64,000 nt of DNA, taken from Polychytrium aggregatum. Lineage: Eukaryota > Chytridiomycota > Chytridiomycetes > Polychytriales. Below the pieces are notes generated by a model, which searched no databases, was not told the origin of the DNA, and was given only the letters and a program-made list of their open reading frames with translations. Made by a program: the position numbers and the translations under genes. Below are positions 1-10,611 of the stretch, piece by piece. The stretch spans positions 62,001-126,000 of the forward strand of contig NW_026516296.1 of the NCBI RefSeq assembly GCF_025602895.1, in the 5' to 3' direction. The stretch's first letter is position 1; each line of letters starts with the position of its first letter.

Positions 1-58
1 CGTTGCCGAGCTTGCAAAGGCTGTTCTCTCGCAGCATCCTGCTCCGCCCGCCCCGGCC

Positions 59-412
59 ATGATCCAAACCCTTCGAAGCCTCCGTCCCTTCTCGCCTCTC
101 TCCCGAGCGGCCTCGCCCCGCTTCTTCACCACAGCCTCCTCGGCCTCTCCACGGCCCTCGATCCCGGTGGTGACGCTCTATACCCGGCAGTACTGCGGTC
201 TCTGCGAGGAAGCCCTCGAGGCCATACAGCGCGTTCAGAAAAAGATCGACTTTGATTACGTCCTCGTCGACATCGACAAGCGAGAGAACAAAGAATGGCT
301 CCGGGTGTACATGTACGATGTCCCGGTGCTGCACGTCAATGGCGAGCCCTTTATGATGCATGCCGTCGATGAGGCGCTCTTGGAACAAGAAATCATTAGT
401 GTGTCAAAGTGA
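59..412 (+). CDS. Glutaredoxin-like (DUF836) protein, probably mitochondrial
   Basis: A single exon of 117 residues starts at the first ATG. The first ~35 residues are rich in Arg, Ser and Ala and lack acidic residues, which suggests a mitochondrial presequence. A thioredoxin fold follows: beta strand VVTLYTR, then the redox motif CGLC (about residues 46-49), a helix, the VLVDID strand, and VPVLHVNG, which carries the cis-proline expected of thioredoxin folds. This arrangement fits the small glutaredoxin-like family of yeast YDR286C and human C5orf63, whose precise role is unclear. The length suits that family. The CxxC contains Gly-Leu rather than Pro-Tyr, so classical glutaredoxin activity is not assured. 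It converges on RAB7, with about 670 bases between the two stops. Confidence 0.85.
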   Translation: MIQTLRSLRPFSPLSRAASPRFFTTASSASPRPSIPVVTLYTRQYCGLCEEALEAIQRVQKKIDFDYVLVDIDKRENKEWLRVYMYDVPVLHVNGEPFMMHAVDEALLEQEIISVSK

Positions 413-1080
413 ACCCTGGCGGTCTCGGGAGGGCGATCGATTGGGCAATCACCAATTCCTCGATGAGCGAGAACGTCTCAATCCGGCCTTCGGATATTCA
501 CTCGCCCTCCCCCCCGATCCAGCGTTTGAATGTCCTCGAACTCGACCGAATAAAGTCTCTGCCTCCGGCCCATACACCAACTTTGCCACAACAGCGCAGT
601 CTCGCAGTCTCGCTTCGGCACCAACGGCCCTGGGCAGCACCAAACGCGGCACAGCCAATTTGCCATTCGGCGCCCCTAACACGCCCTGGGGTTTCTGCAA
701 TGCCGACTGTGTTGGTGAGTCTCTGTATTCAATACAAACGCGGAGTGCGTCGAATGCAAGTCTGCGGACATCCGAAAGAAGGAAAGAAGGTAGGGTGGTG
801 CAAGACATTGAGATGGCGAATCACGGAAACGAAAGGAGGGAAATCAAAGCAAAGGGACAAGCATTTATTCGTGGTGTATTTGGAGTGCGTGGCATCAGGC
901 GGCTCTTTTCCAGCACGAGGCTGACGAGCCAGCCCAGGAGGTTGTGTTGGTTTTGGTTTTGGTTCTGGTTCTGGTTCTGGTGTTGGCTTTGGTGTGGGTC
1001 GGATCGGTATTGGTTGATATGACTGGGTGGTCGTCAGAGGCCTGTGGTGGCGCACCGACGCCTTCAATGACGCCCATCTT
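413..1080. other. Convergent intergenic region with a hexamer repeat
   Basis: This lies between the stop of the glutaredoxin-like gene and the stop of RAB7. I see no gene in it. Several overlapping open frames run through it on both strands without any recognisable domain. A short tandem repeat based on GGTTTT/GGTTCT occupies roughly 948-985. Confidence 0.6.
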
Positions 1081-2773
1081 CTAGCAGCTGCAGCCCGATT
1101 CTTTGACGGCAGAAGAGTCTCTGTCGATTCGGATGGGATCCGGGAAGTCGCTGTACCTGCAGTATGAGCCTAAGCGTTAGGGTCAAACTCTGAAAGCGGA
1201 TAGCGGGATGGCGACTCCAGTTGGGTGCAATGATGGGGAAGGAGCACATCAGATACTGGGCCACTTCAAGCCCAAGGGCCGACTTACAACTCGACGTCGG
1301 TCTCCTGCTGCAAGGCGTTTCGGGCAGCAGTGAGGAAGGCCTGCTCGACATTGAGAGCCTCCTTGGCACTGGTCTCGAAGTACTAGAGTGTCGGACGGCA
1401 TGAGCGATGAAGCACTATGGGTCAGCATGGTAGCGTAAAGCCTGAGAGCACGTTCGTGAGTGTTGAAGGGAATGGAGACAGACCCTGATCGAAAACAACG
1501 ACGCTTACCGGGATGTTGCGCTTGAACTGACACCATGCAGCGGCCTTCTTGTAGGTGACCTGCAGTCCGAGAACATGCGCGGGCGATCAGTTGCCGAGAG
1601 AGAGGGGAGGGGCAGTAACAAGGACGATTGCGCATGAAAATGCCGTCACTAGCGACGGCTAAGGACTAGCGATATCGTTGGCTGCAAGGATAGGGACAGG
1701 GCAGATGTGGCAACGTGGCTTACCTGGCGTTTGGCTTCTTCAAGATCGATCTTGTTTCCGAGCACGACGAAGGGGAAGTTCTCAGGGTCTCGAGGGCTGG
1801 CTTGGAGCAAGAACTCGGATCGCCAAGACTCCAGGTTTTCGAAACTCTTGTGGTTGTTGACGTCGTGGACGAGAATGCAGCAGTCGGCGCCGCGATAGAA
1901 GGCTACACCCAAGCTCTGGAATCGCTCCTGGCCGGCGGTATCCCAAATCTACACAGCATTGCCAGCGACGAATCGAAGGGGTGAGTGAGCTGCATCGGGG
2001 CCGAGACAACAACCGCCTGCGAAAGGGTGTGCTTGCGTGGTCCCTCGTGCAGTCCGTGAGGAGAAAGGCGGTGGGGGAGGCGAGGCGGCGACGGCTCTGG
2101 GTTGTCTGGGTTGATGCCTGCCCAGCGTCGCAGCTGTTTCAAGCCACCACTGGCAGGACAGCTCTCGATGATCACAAAGTCTCGCTGCGGTGATGGCAAC
2201 GGCTCTTGTCGCTCGGACCGTGGCAAATACATCGAGCGCCACTCGTGAGCGGCTACGATACCGATTCGCTGAGGGAGCCAGGAAGAGCCGAGAGCGACCC
2301 TGCACAGGAGCGGGTGTTCCTACCTGCATAGTGACGATTCGGTCGTCCACAAGGACATCCTTGACCAGGAAATCGGCGCCAATGGTGGCCTTGTACTGGT
2401 TGCTAAATCGCTGGTTGACATACTGGTTCATCAGAGATGTCTTCCCGACACTGGTTCGAAGCAAGAGAATGGCATTAGCAATCAGCAAGATGGGCAGCGC
2501 TCGCATCCAGCCCGGCGGCCCGGCAGAGCAGAGCAGAGCGCTGTGGTTGGTGTGCGAGGTTTGGAGCCTTGGAGCCTTAGGGCCTTGGAGCCAGCCCGGC
2601 CGAGCCGACGGGCCGAGGCAGAACAGCCGCAGCCACGAAGCGACGATGATGGTGACGACCCTCAGCGAGCAGCGCTCCTGGGCAGCCACGGGATGGAGGG
2701 GGGCGAATGCTCACCCGCTATCGCCCAGGATGATGACCTTCAAGAGAACCTTCTTGCGTTGAGGGGCAGACAT
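1081..2773 (-). CDS. YPT7: Rab7-type small GTPase (YPT7), six exons
   Basis: This vacuole/late-endosome Rab GTPase directs membrane fusion there. The exons on the minus strand are 2773-2715, 2450-2324, 1948-1724, 1559-1509, 1382-1288 and 1156-1081. All introns are GT-AG, and the phases give 210 residues, close to the usual 207-208. Visible motifs are the P-loop GDSGVGKTS, the switch I TIGADF, the switch [15 protein letters not shown], the guanine motif GNKID and SAK. The Rab7 signature [17 protein letters not shown] is present. The C-terminus is GCSC, a double-cysteine CxC prenylation signal. The start is the ATG of MSAPQRKKV, immediately before the P-loop as in other Rab7 proteins. It is divergent from the Rab-like gene at 3152, with 378 bases between starts. 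Confidence 0.95.
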
Positions 2774-3151
2774 GGTGGACCGAGGGAGCCGAGGGAACGC
2801 TGCTGGGATGGGATGCGACGGGAGGGGAAGGCAGATGCAGGACAGAGTCGAGGGCGCGGCCGCGGGAGAATTTCTGTCTGGTTGGCGAGCGGGCTGCACG
2901 CCCGGACCACCGACTGGGTCGCTGCCCTGGCCCCTCGGACGACGGATCCGTCGTCCCGGGCTGTCGGTCGATGCGAACGGTGCTTGAGCGGATCTCAACT
3001 GCATCCTGTCGGTGGCCCGCTTCCGAATCGCATCCGATACTGTATCTGATACATCCTCTGATATTACATCGGATAGATCTTCTGATACTGCTTCTGATAT
3101 TGCAACCCAACCCGCAACCCAACTGCCCTGTGAGCCCGCACGCCATCCGCC
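2774..3151. promoter_or_regulatory. Shared divergent promoter of RAB7 and the Rab-like gene
   Basis: The 378 bases between two divergent start codons must hold both promoters. A degenerate tandem repeat built on TCTGATAC/T, with units of about 15 bases, covers roughly 3026-3100, close to the plus-strand start. A short direct repeat of CAACCC follows it. No TATA box is obvious. Confidence 0.5.
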
Positions 3152-4420
3152 ATGGCCGAATCCAATCTCGAGACCCGTCGGGTCGTCATTCTGGGCTCGT
3201 CGGCCTCCGGAAAGACATCGCTTGTGAATCGGTGGGTCTCTCTCCGATTGCGCTGGCAATCGCTCGTCGTCGCCATCGCCCTTTCTTGGGCATTCCACAC
3301 CCCCACGTTCGCGTCTGCCACGCACCATCGGCCATCAAGCATGCGGCGACGGCATCGGTGCATCGCCAGCACCGGCACCAACACCGGCACCACGGGCCGC
3401 ATCGACTTCGACTTCGACATTGGCCCCGCCTCATCGGCGCTGCTGCAGATGCGTCGCGGGAATCAGCGCACGCGAGCCAACCCGATTGATATCCGCTGCG
3501 GTTGACTCGAGACCGATGCGTCGAGACCCACTCCTCGCTTCTCACAGCCCGGTCGTTTCTTTGGCATCAGGGCTGTCCACAATTCGTTTGCACACGATTA
3601 CTGCCAGACCTTTGGAGCCGATCTTACTGTCAAAACCGTGATCGATGGGCAGAAGCGGGTGCTCCACATGTGGACATGCGGCGGACATGAGCGCTACCGC
3701 CCATTGCTGGAGCAGTTCTGCATCGATGTGCATGTGAGTGCCTGAGAAATCGCCACGAGGGCAGTTGAGTAGTATTATCGGAATGCTCGTGGCGATCATA
3801 TCATGGCGACCTCATCAAACTAACACCGAGATCCAACCCTCGTGTGCTTCTTGACAGGCTGCCTTGATATGCTGCGATTTGCTGAGCATGCTGTCGTTCC
3901 AGGAGCTGTCATACTGGTTCAACGAGATCAAGAGGTAGGGTTCCAAGCGCAGAGGATATGGCGAGACCCTCTGCTTTGTGGCTGCTCTCGACTCTACTCC
4001 AGGTGTCGCTGTGCAGATCCTGTCGCCTGGCCGGCAAATCCGCTCCCGACAACTGGCGTCCCGTTCGTGGGTGCGTTTCCTCACGTTCGATCGTCCGTGA
4101 TCGTCCTTGATCGTCCTTGATTGCCATTTGCCCAGACTCTCTCCGGACGCAATTATTCTCCTCGTCGGCACTAAGGTAGGCATACTGGCGCCCAGCCTCA
4201 ATGGGATGCAGCGGTATCTCCAACCCCGGCCATCCGCGTTTCTCGGGCTCACATCCAGACATGGCCTCTCCAGTCCGACGAGACTGACAGCATGGCAGTC
4301 AAGGTCCAGGATCTCATGAAGGTTGCGCAAGAATGGGGCGTCGATTTCAAGGCTGTCTCTGCAAAAACTGGGGCCGGTGTCAACGAGCTCTTTGATTTAG
4401 TGGTGCAGACGGTATCGTGA
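3152..4420 (+). CDS. Degenerate Rab-like small GTPase, no prenylation site
   Basis: The exons are 3152-3231, 3571-3733, 3858-3934, 4136-4175 and 4274-4420. Phases close exactly to give 168 residues. The P-loop GSSASGKTS is intact, as is the switch I threonine in TFGAD. The DxxG element is altered: WDTAGQE of a normal Rab is WTCGGHE here, so the Mg-coordinating Asp is Thr and the catalytic Gln is His. The NKxD motif reads TKSD, while the SAK motif is normal. The protein ends VVQTVS with no C-terminal cysteine, so it is unlikely to be prenylated. It probably binds nucleotide poorly or hydrolyses it slowly; that is inference. I cannot assign it to a named Rab-like subfamily. It is divergent from RAB7. 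Confidence 0.8.
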
Positions 4421-5291
4421 AGTAGGAATGATCACCTGCAGTAAGACCGGCAGTGTGTCGGCCAGCTCTGTGGTGGCATCGCCCATTCCGGCTGCAGCTC
4501 CAGGGAAAGAAAGCGAGCCTTTGTCCAAACTCGTTGAGCGCGAGGTCGATCATCGTGAACAACGATCGATTTGCGCGCTGTGGAAGTATTCCTGGAGAGG
4601 CTGATGATGTGTGGTGGATTGGAACGCAGAATTGCATTCACCGGACAAGAAATTATGGGTTTAGATCCACGCTGGCGACGGAGGCGGCCGTGCGGAAGTT
4701 GCGGGGTGTTGGTATTCTTTGGCGGAATTGGATGAAAATGTGTACAGTCAATCCAGAAACGTTGCTCCGACACTAGAGGCCTGAAGCCTGCTGATTCGTA
4801 GGCTCCAGTGAGCAAGCCATGCGATTGTTTCCCGTCCTGGTTGGCAATCTCTTTGTGTAGTGCATCCATTCGACTCTCTGGACAGTTCCATACTAACTCG
4901 ATATCAAGATGCTCGGCCTTCTCGAGTCGCTTGCGGTGAGCCATCTGTGTGAGAAAGCGTCCTTGATTCAGATCCAGAAACACATCATTGGACGGTCATG
5001 GCCAGAGCATGACGTTTTGAGTGAGAACATTCACCAATGCTCAAAGTCCGGGGTGTCCCATTTTATTTGGTTGGCTGTGGTGTATTCAGACCCCAGAAAA
5101 AGGTGACCAGTGATCTCAAAACGGAGGTCGTCCCATATCGCTTGACGAACGTGGCAATGTCAGATGCACTGTGCACTTTGCTCACAGGGCCCACATGGAC
5201 TGCTGCTCCCAGCATTTGCTCCCAGCATTTGCTTCTCCAGTGATGCCCAGTGCTGCACGATCGATACTCCGCCTGTAGTGCGTGCAGCTCA
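4421..5291. other. Intergenic, no gene recognised
   Basis: This lies between the Rab-like stop and the RPA49 stop (convergent). Open frames on both strands show no domain or exon-like coding pattern. A short direct duplication of GCTCCCAGCATTT occurs near 5206-5230. Confidence 0.5.
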
Positions 5292-8024
5292 CTAGTTTCG
5301 GTGAAGCGACCTTTGTGGGAACGTCAGCGGCACGACAAGCATGGCCGTCTTAGCGGCCACGGCGCCGATTTCGTCTCCGCGCTGGTTGGCGACACGGCAA
5401 CCCAGCTCCTTGCACATGCTGGTCACCTTGGTGGCTGTCAAGCTGAGGTCGCGGGCAATGCTTGAGGGCTCGATCGTGTAGTTGTCGATGATGAGACACA
5501 GAACCAGAATGTGTGCCAGAAGCTTGTCCTTGAGGCGGGCCGTCATGCGGTATCTATACGGTTGTCATCAGCAGGAGTATGTTGGAGGCAGCGGTGAGAC
5601 GATCGATTGTGGGCATCCGGTCGCATCACAACGAGCGAGCATCTCTCGCGAGTGTCTGGTCAGATGCCTCGATCGCGACCATCGGCATATAACGTACTGC
5701 TCGTCGTCCTGGAGCTCGGTGAAGCGATTCAGCAGTCCTTCGACAACAACTTCGGAGGGGTTTCCAAGGATCTTGTAAAGTTGGTTGGGGTTGTTCAAGA
5801 CGTTCTCCTTCAAGCCGTAGAACCGCATCATGTGTGACACATAGAGAATCTGGAGGCCACAGCGTCGATCAGCACATATGCAGTGTAGCGGCTATCGTCT
5901 TCCATAAGCCGAAGCCCCTTGAGTCTGAAGCAAGCCCGATTGTTTGACGGATGCCCCGTCGCAAACGGAGAGTTGCCCCCAGTATCTCGATCGACCAATA
6001 ACACTGGCTTGCCAAAGAAGAGGAGAGCGAGCAATCGGCGATGCACAAGCGAGCGCACCTTTCGCAGCTGATCGTTATCGGCCTTGGATTGTAGTGCCTG
6101 CTGCAAGTGCTCCACCACCCACTGGGTAGTCCTGTTTTGTCCAGGTTTCGCGTTAGCCCGGCCACGGTGAATGCTCCCTTTGGCTTGAAACTGCCGAAGG
6201 ATCTGCACGCAACACAGCCCTCGCAGTGCTTCCTGAGCCAGAGTTGCTAAGCGGTGCAGTTTCCAGAACGCCCGACTGCTGGCGCGCGCTGACTTGGCCA
6301 CAAAATGAGTCCGCACCTGAGTCCCGACAACGCCTTTTCAAGCTCGGACTTGAGCTGCACAGAGAGTAGGGACTTGTAGTTCATCTGGCGCAGCTCCAGT
6401 GGCGACACAATGTCATCGACGTGGTACACATCTTCGGGCGTCTTTGCCTGGGGTTATCGACAGCATCGGCCGGTCAGTCGCGCAGCAACGAGCTCGAGAT
6501 GCTATATTCTGGCTTGCATCCCAACACGAGACTCTCTGATCACAAAGCTGGTCTTGACGCATACCTCCGGGTTGTATTTCGGGATGGGTCGGTCTTGGAG
6601 AGCCGACAGTTGAATTTGCTCTGGAGGGATATGAGGGATGTTTGCTTTCAGGGCTGCACAGGACATTGCACTATGCCCAGGAGGCGATGGCGTGCCAGAC
6701 ACCCAGTAGATAAAATCCGAAGCGATATCGATCGAGGATGTGGTAGTGCTTGCGTGACCTACCTTGGGTCGGAATGGCGCTGGCCTTGTCGTGGAGCTGG
6801 TCGCTGATGATGCCGGCAATGTCCTTGAGCGTGTTGATGTCGACCTGGTTCCGCTCGTACGCACGGATCTCCTTCTGTTTCTTCTTGGTGCCGAAGCTCT
6901 CGCCCAGCACGTTTCGGGCCGCCATGTTCTGCAAGTACCCAGCAGTCGAGGCGTTGAACATGGACACAGATATTCGTCAGCGTCGCATAACCTGTGCCGG
7001 GGGTGGTAGCTCCGCTGTTGTGCTGCTTGTCCGCCTGAGCTCGATCTAGACCACTGTCCCGACATGCTCACCTTGTCTCCGATCAGCTCTGATCGGCCCA
7101 TGGTTTGAGATTTGACCAGGGTAGCGATGCGGAATGTGGGGGCTTCCCGGAGCTTCACCGTTCCATCGCGCTTGTTATAGACTCCAACGACATATCTATG
7201 ATCAAGAGCGATCGAAATCCATCGCTGGGTCAGCCCAGTACACGGACAGAAGAGCACTATACTGATCGGTTGGACGCTGAACAAGTCGCTGTCGTGCGTC
7301 CTGTATCGGTGACTAGTGCTAGAGACCACACTATCCCCCTTCACAAGGCAAGAATAAGCAGAAACGAACCGAGCATGGCCCCGAGCATCGGTGTTGTTTC
7401 CGACGTAAGTGATTTTGTCATTCTCGGCCGCGAGGATCCGCTTTCGTTTCGAAGCGACCTTCTCTGCGGTGTGGTACTCCGTGAAGCTCAAGGTTGAGGC
7501 ATCCTTGGGTTTGCTTGAGAAGGAAACTGAGGTGAGCCAGGCCGCGAGCCCCGCATTTCCGCGGCCCCAAAACCGAATCCACCAACGCAGGGCATCCAAT
7601 GGTCACGGCGGCCGAATCGACGGAGACAAAGACAACGAGGTCGTGATGGCGGCGCGCACATTCCATTGACGAGCCGATTGAGATGCGAACATGCCCGTTG
7701 GAGAGTCGGGTAGATGGTACCGAGCAGATTGGTAAGAGGCATGTGGGCACGACAGATAGGCGAGCAATCGATATTAGTTGCGAGCCGACTGGGTCCATGA
7801 TGTAGTCGCCGCCGCTACGGGTGCATCCGATGGAGCATCAGCGCTCGTGCCGGTGCAGAAGTGTCGAGCAAATCCAGAGCCGCCGGGACGGCTTGCAAAC
7901 GGGCAAGCACGGGTTTACCGAGAAACGGCCCTTCGTCAGGGCGCTCCGGTTGGTCGGCCCTCAGCCTCACATCGCGGCTGTCGGCTGGGGTTTCCGACAC
8001 GGACTTGCGCTTGTTGGAGCTCAT
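5292..8024 (-). CDS. RPA49: RNA polymerase I subunit A49 (RPA49), nine exons
   Basis: A49 acts with A34.5 as a built-in TFIIE/TFIIF-like module of Pol I. The exons are 8024-7919, 7526-7370, 7195-7072, 6928-6763, 6653-6565, 6447-6317, 6131-6059, 5849-5698 and 5553-5292. The phases give 419 residues, against 415 in yeast. Recognisable blocks in order are KRKSVSE at the N-terminus, YVVGVYNKRDGTVKL (dimerisation module), LGESFGTKKKQKEIRAYERN, VYHVDDIVSPLEL, VVEGLLNRFTEL, and the tandem winged-helix segment LLAHILVLCLIIDNY followed by IARDLSLTATKV. All introns are GT-AG. The start is the first ATG before the KRKSVSE block. It is divergent from the SNIP1-type gene, with 551 bases between starts. 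Confidence 0.93.
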
Positions 8025-8575
8025 TTCGGAGGATGCAGCAGCGGGGTGGTCGGCTCGCGATGCAACGGACGCCTGTCCTGCGTTGGATGCGTTGGATACG
8101 TTGGATACGTTGGATACGTCGGATGCTGGGTGCGATCTGTGCGAGCAATGCCCAAAAAAATCAATCTGGGTAAATGAATGAAGGCCGCTGCGCACGGGTC
8201 CAGGCTGCCGACGGCGTGGGAACAGACCTGGGCCGGCCCAGCCAGCCAGCCAGCCAGGACAGACAGGACAGACAGCCAGGACAGACAGGACAGACAGCCA
8301 GGACAGACAGCAGCCGGCTGCGGCCGCTCACCAGCACAGGTCATGGAAGCTTGACTGTCGGGGACGCTGGGCGCCGGCTGTGCAGGAGGAGCAGCAGGAG
8401 GGGCACGGCTTGGCCACCTCCGGCACTTGCTTGGCCAGGACAAGTTTGCGCGCAGATGCGGCTGCGCGGCGGACGGCGACGCTGCCCTGATCCAAGCATC
8501 CCGAATCGCACTGGGCCATTCGCAACAGCGCACCACCGCCTCGCAAGAAGCATCGCCAGCATCGTCACCACAGCA
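8025..8575. promoter_or_regulatory. Divergent promoter region RPA49 / SNIP1-type gene with repeats
   Basis: This holds both promoters. Two tandem repeats are visible: a 9-base unit GTTGGATAC, imperfect, around 8087-8124, and a CCAGGACAGA-type repeat around 8240-8312. Reading frames through the repeats give low-complexity peptides and are not taken as coding. Confidence 0.5.
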
Positions 8576-10331
8576 ATGTCCGACCAAGACTCACCCCAGA
8601 AACACAACCCGGCCGATCACCACCGAGAAAGCGACAGCCGAGACGGCGACCGCCGGGGACGATGGGGCGGCGATCGGCAAGAAGCCGGCAGGCGAGACGA
8701 CGACCGCCGCGACAATCGATCACGCAGCCCGCGGTCTCGGCCATCAAGGACGAACGATGGCGGCCGCAGAGATCATCGCGATTCGGACGGACTCAAGCCA
8801 TACCGACAGGATGTGCCCGAGTCGGAGAGGTTCGGGTATGTTCAGCGATCATTGGATAACAGGGCGACGTAACGATCGCATCCGATGCAACTGGATTTGC
8901 TTCAAGGATGAGCGTCATACGCAATGGCTCCGCTGCACCTGGCTAACGTGAGGCAATCTTTGGTGTGCTCAGCAAAAACATTCCAGACGAGGAGCCGCAA
9001 TCGCCGCAGAAGCCCAAGGAGATGCCGGACTATAAGCCGTCAGGACTGCTTGGCGCCGACCAAAACACATTCAAAGGCGTCGTTCTGAAATACAGGCAAG
9101 TACAGAACTTTGTCGTGCTTGAGCGGCGGGAGATTCAAGGCACAAATACGACAGAGTACATAACGGGGGGAGATCGATGTGAGCCAGACGAGGCTTTGCC
9201 ACAGATTGAGCAGCCCCACCCATCAAAGTTGCTGACGAGCGCCATCCGAAATTCGTTCTCCCCATCGATCGATCGCTATCGATGCCGGTGCTCATGCTTT
9301 CAATGCGGCGGCTCACCCTTGCATTTGCTCAACATTGCGTCGCAACTGCGGTGCGGATGTCTGTACTGCACCATCCAAACGGCACGCAACTGGGCCGACA
9401 AACCGATGCATCCATCGGACATATGCCGCGAACCACACGGCATCGAAACATGGCCAATCGGACGGGTTTCAACTGCTTCCTATGCTCCATTGTAATATCG
9501 GATATTCGCGTGGGACAGCGAGCCGATCGAGGCTCGCAAACCGACGGCCAGGTACCGTCTGTATGTCTTCAAAGGCGAGGAGCAAATCGGTTAGTATCCA
9601 TCTGCAAACTGACTTGGCTGCCATACCCAACCTGGCCAGGTCTGGCCTGCTGGGGACTGCTTCGTAACAGCTTATCATCCATATACTGATAGCTGCAAAC
9701 TTATCCCGCCCTCATTTCGTGCTGCCAGATTTGCTCCATATCCATCGGCAGAGCGCCTATCTGATCGGACGAGACCGAGTGGTAAGATCGGCAGCAGGCA
9801 TCTGCATGCTCTATCAATGTACAAAGAGCCGAAGCTGACGCTGCTACTCCACCCAACATTTGCATACACAGGTCGCCGATATTCCTATTGATCACCCTTC
9901 ATGCTCCAAGCAGCATGCTGCTCTCCAGTACCGCCAAATTGTGACCACCGACGAACTGGGACAAACACAGCGCACAGTCAAGTAAGCCACAGTGCTATGG
10001 AGCAGTCAAAGTGCCGAGCAGAGAGCGAAGCTGGGCTTGAGGGGGGAGTCATTGGTGCATGGCAACCTGGATCGATCGTGCAATATGCCGAGTCCCTATG
10101 GCCATATCCACGGTGAAGCTAATGGCTGGTGTCTGTATTTGTGCTGTGGACGATACTCTCCTCCGTCCACTTGAACTTAGACCCTATATCATCGATCTCA
10201 ACTCGACTAACGGCGTCATGGTCAACGGCGATCGCATCCCGGCGTCACGATACGTGGAACTCCGGTCAGGCGACACCATCAAGTTTGGCCAGAGCAGCCG
10301 CGACTATGTCCTGCTCACCGACGATGAATAG
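8576..10331 (+). CDS. SNIP1: SNIP1/Pml1-type FHA-domain splicing protein, six exons
   Basis: Proteins of this family bind phosphothreonine through an FHA domain and belong to the spliceosome or its RES retention-and-splicing complex (Pml1 in yeast). The exons are 8576-8835, 8973-9095, 9519-9589, 9729-9781, 9872-9981 and 10181-10331, giving 255 residues. The N-terminus is a low-complexity RS/RD/E tail. GVVLKYSEPIEARKP precedes the FHA domain, as in SNIP1 (KYNEPPEARKP). FHA landmarks are YLIGRDR, IPIDHPSCSKQHA and IIDLNSTNGVMVNG, which include the phosphate-binding Arg, Ser-His and Asn-Gly residues. Intron 2 (9096-9518) has a GC-AG border with donor GCAAGT; only this splice restores the family motif. 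Confidence 0.92.
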
Positions 10332-10611
10332 CAGATGCGAGGCATGTCAACATATCTCAAAAGGATGGTCAAGGCTCGTCTCGCCGAATAAACGACGCTC
10401 TGGGTTCTGCAGAGCTCATTGCCGCAACACGCAGAGGTTCGCCGCAAACGCACCCTATTACAGTGGCACACATCGCATCGCTAGCGGCCACTACCGGAGG
10501 TGTGTATATTGTATCGGGCGACAGAACTGGAAGGCAATTGTTCTGTACATGTATATACATTCCCGCGCTGTTCAGCGCACACTCACGGCGGCATTGATCG
10601 GGAAGTGCTTA

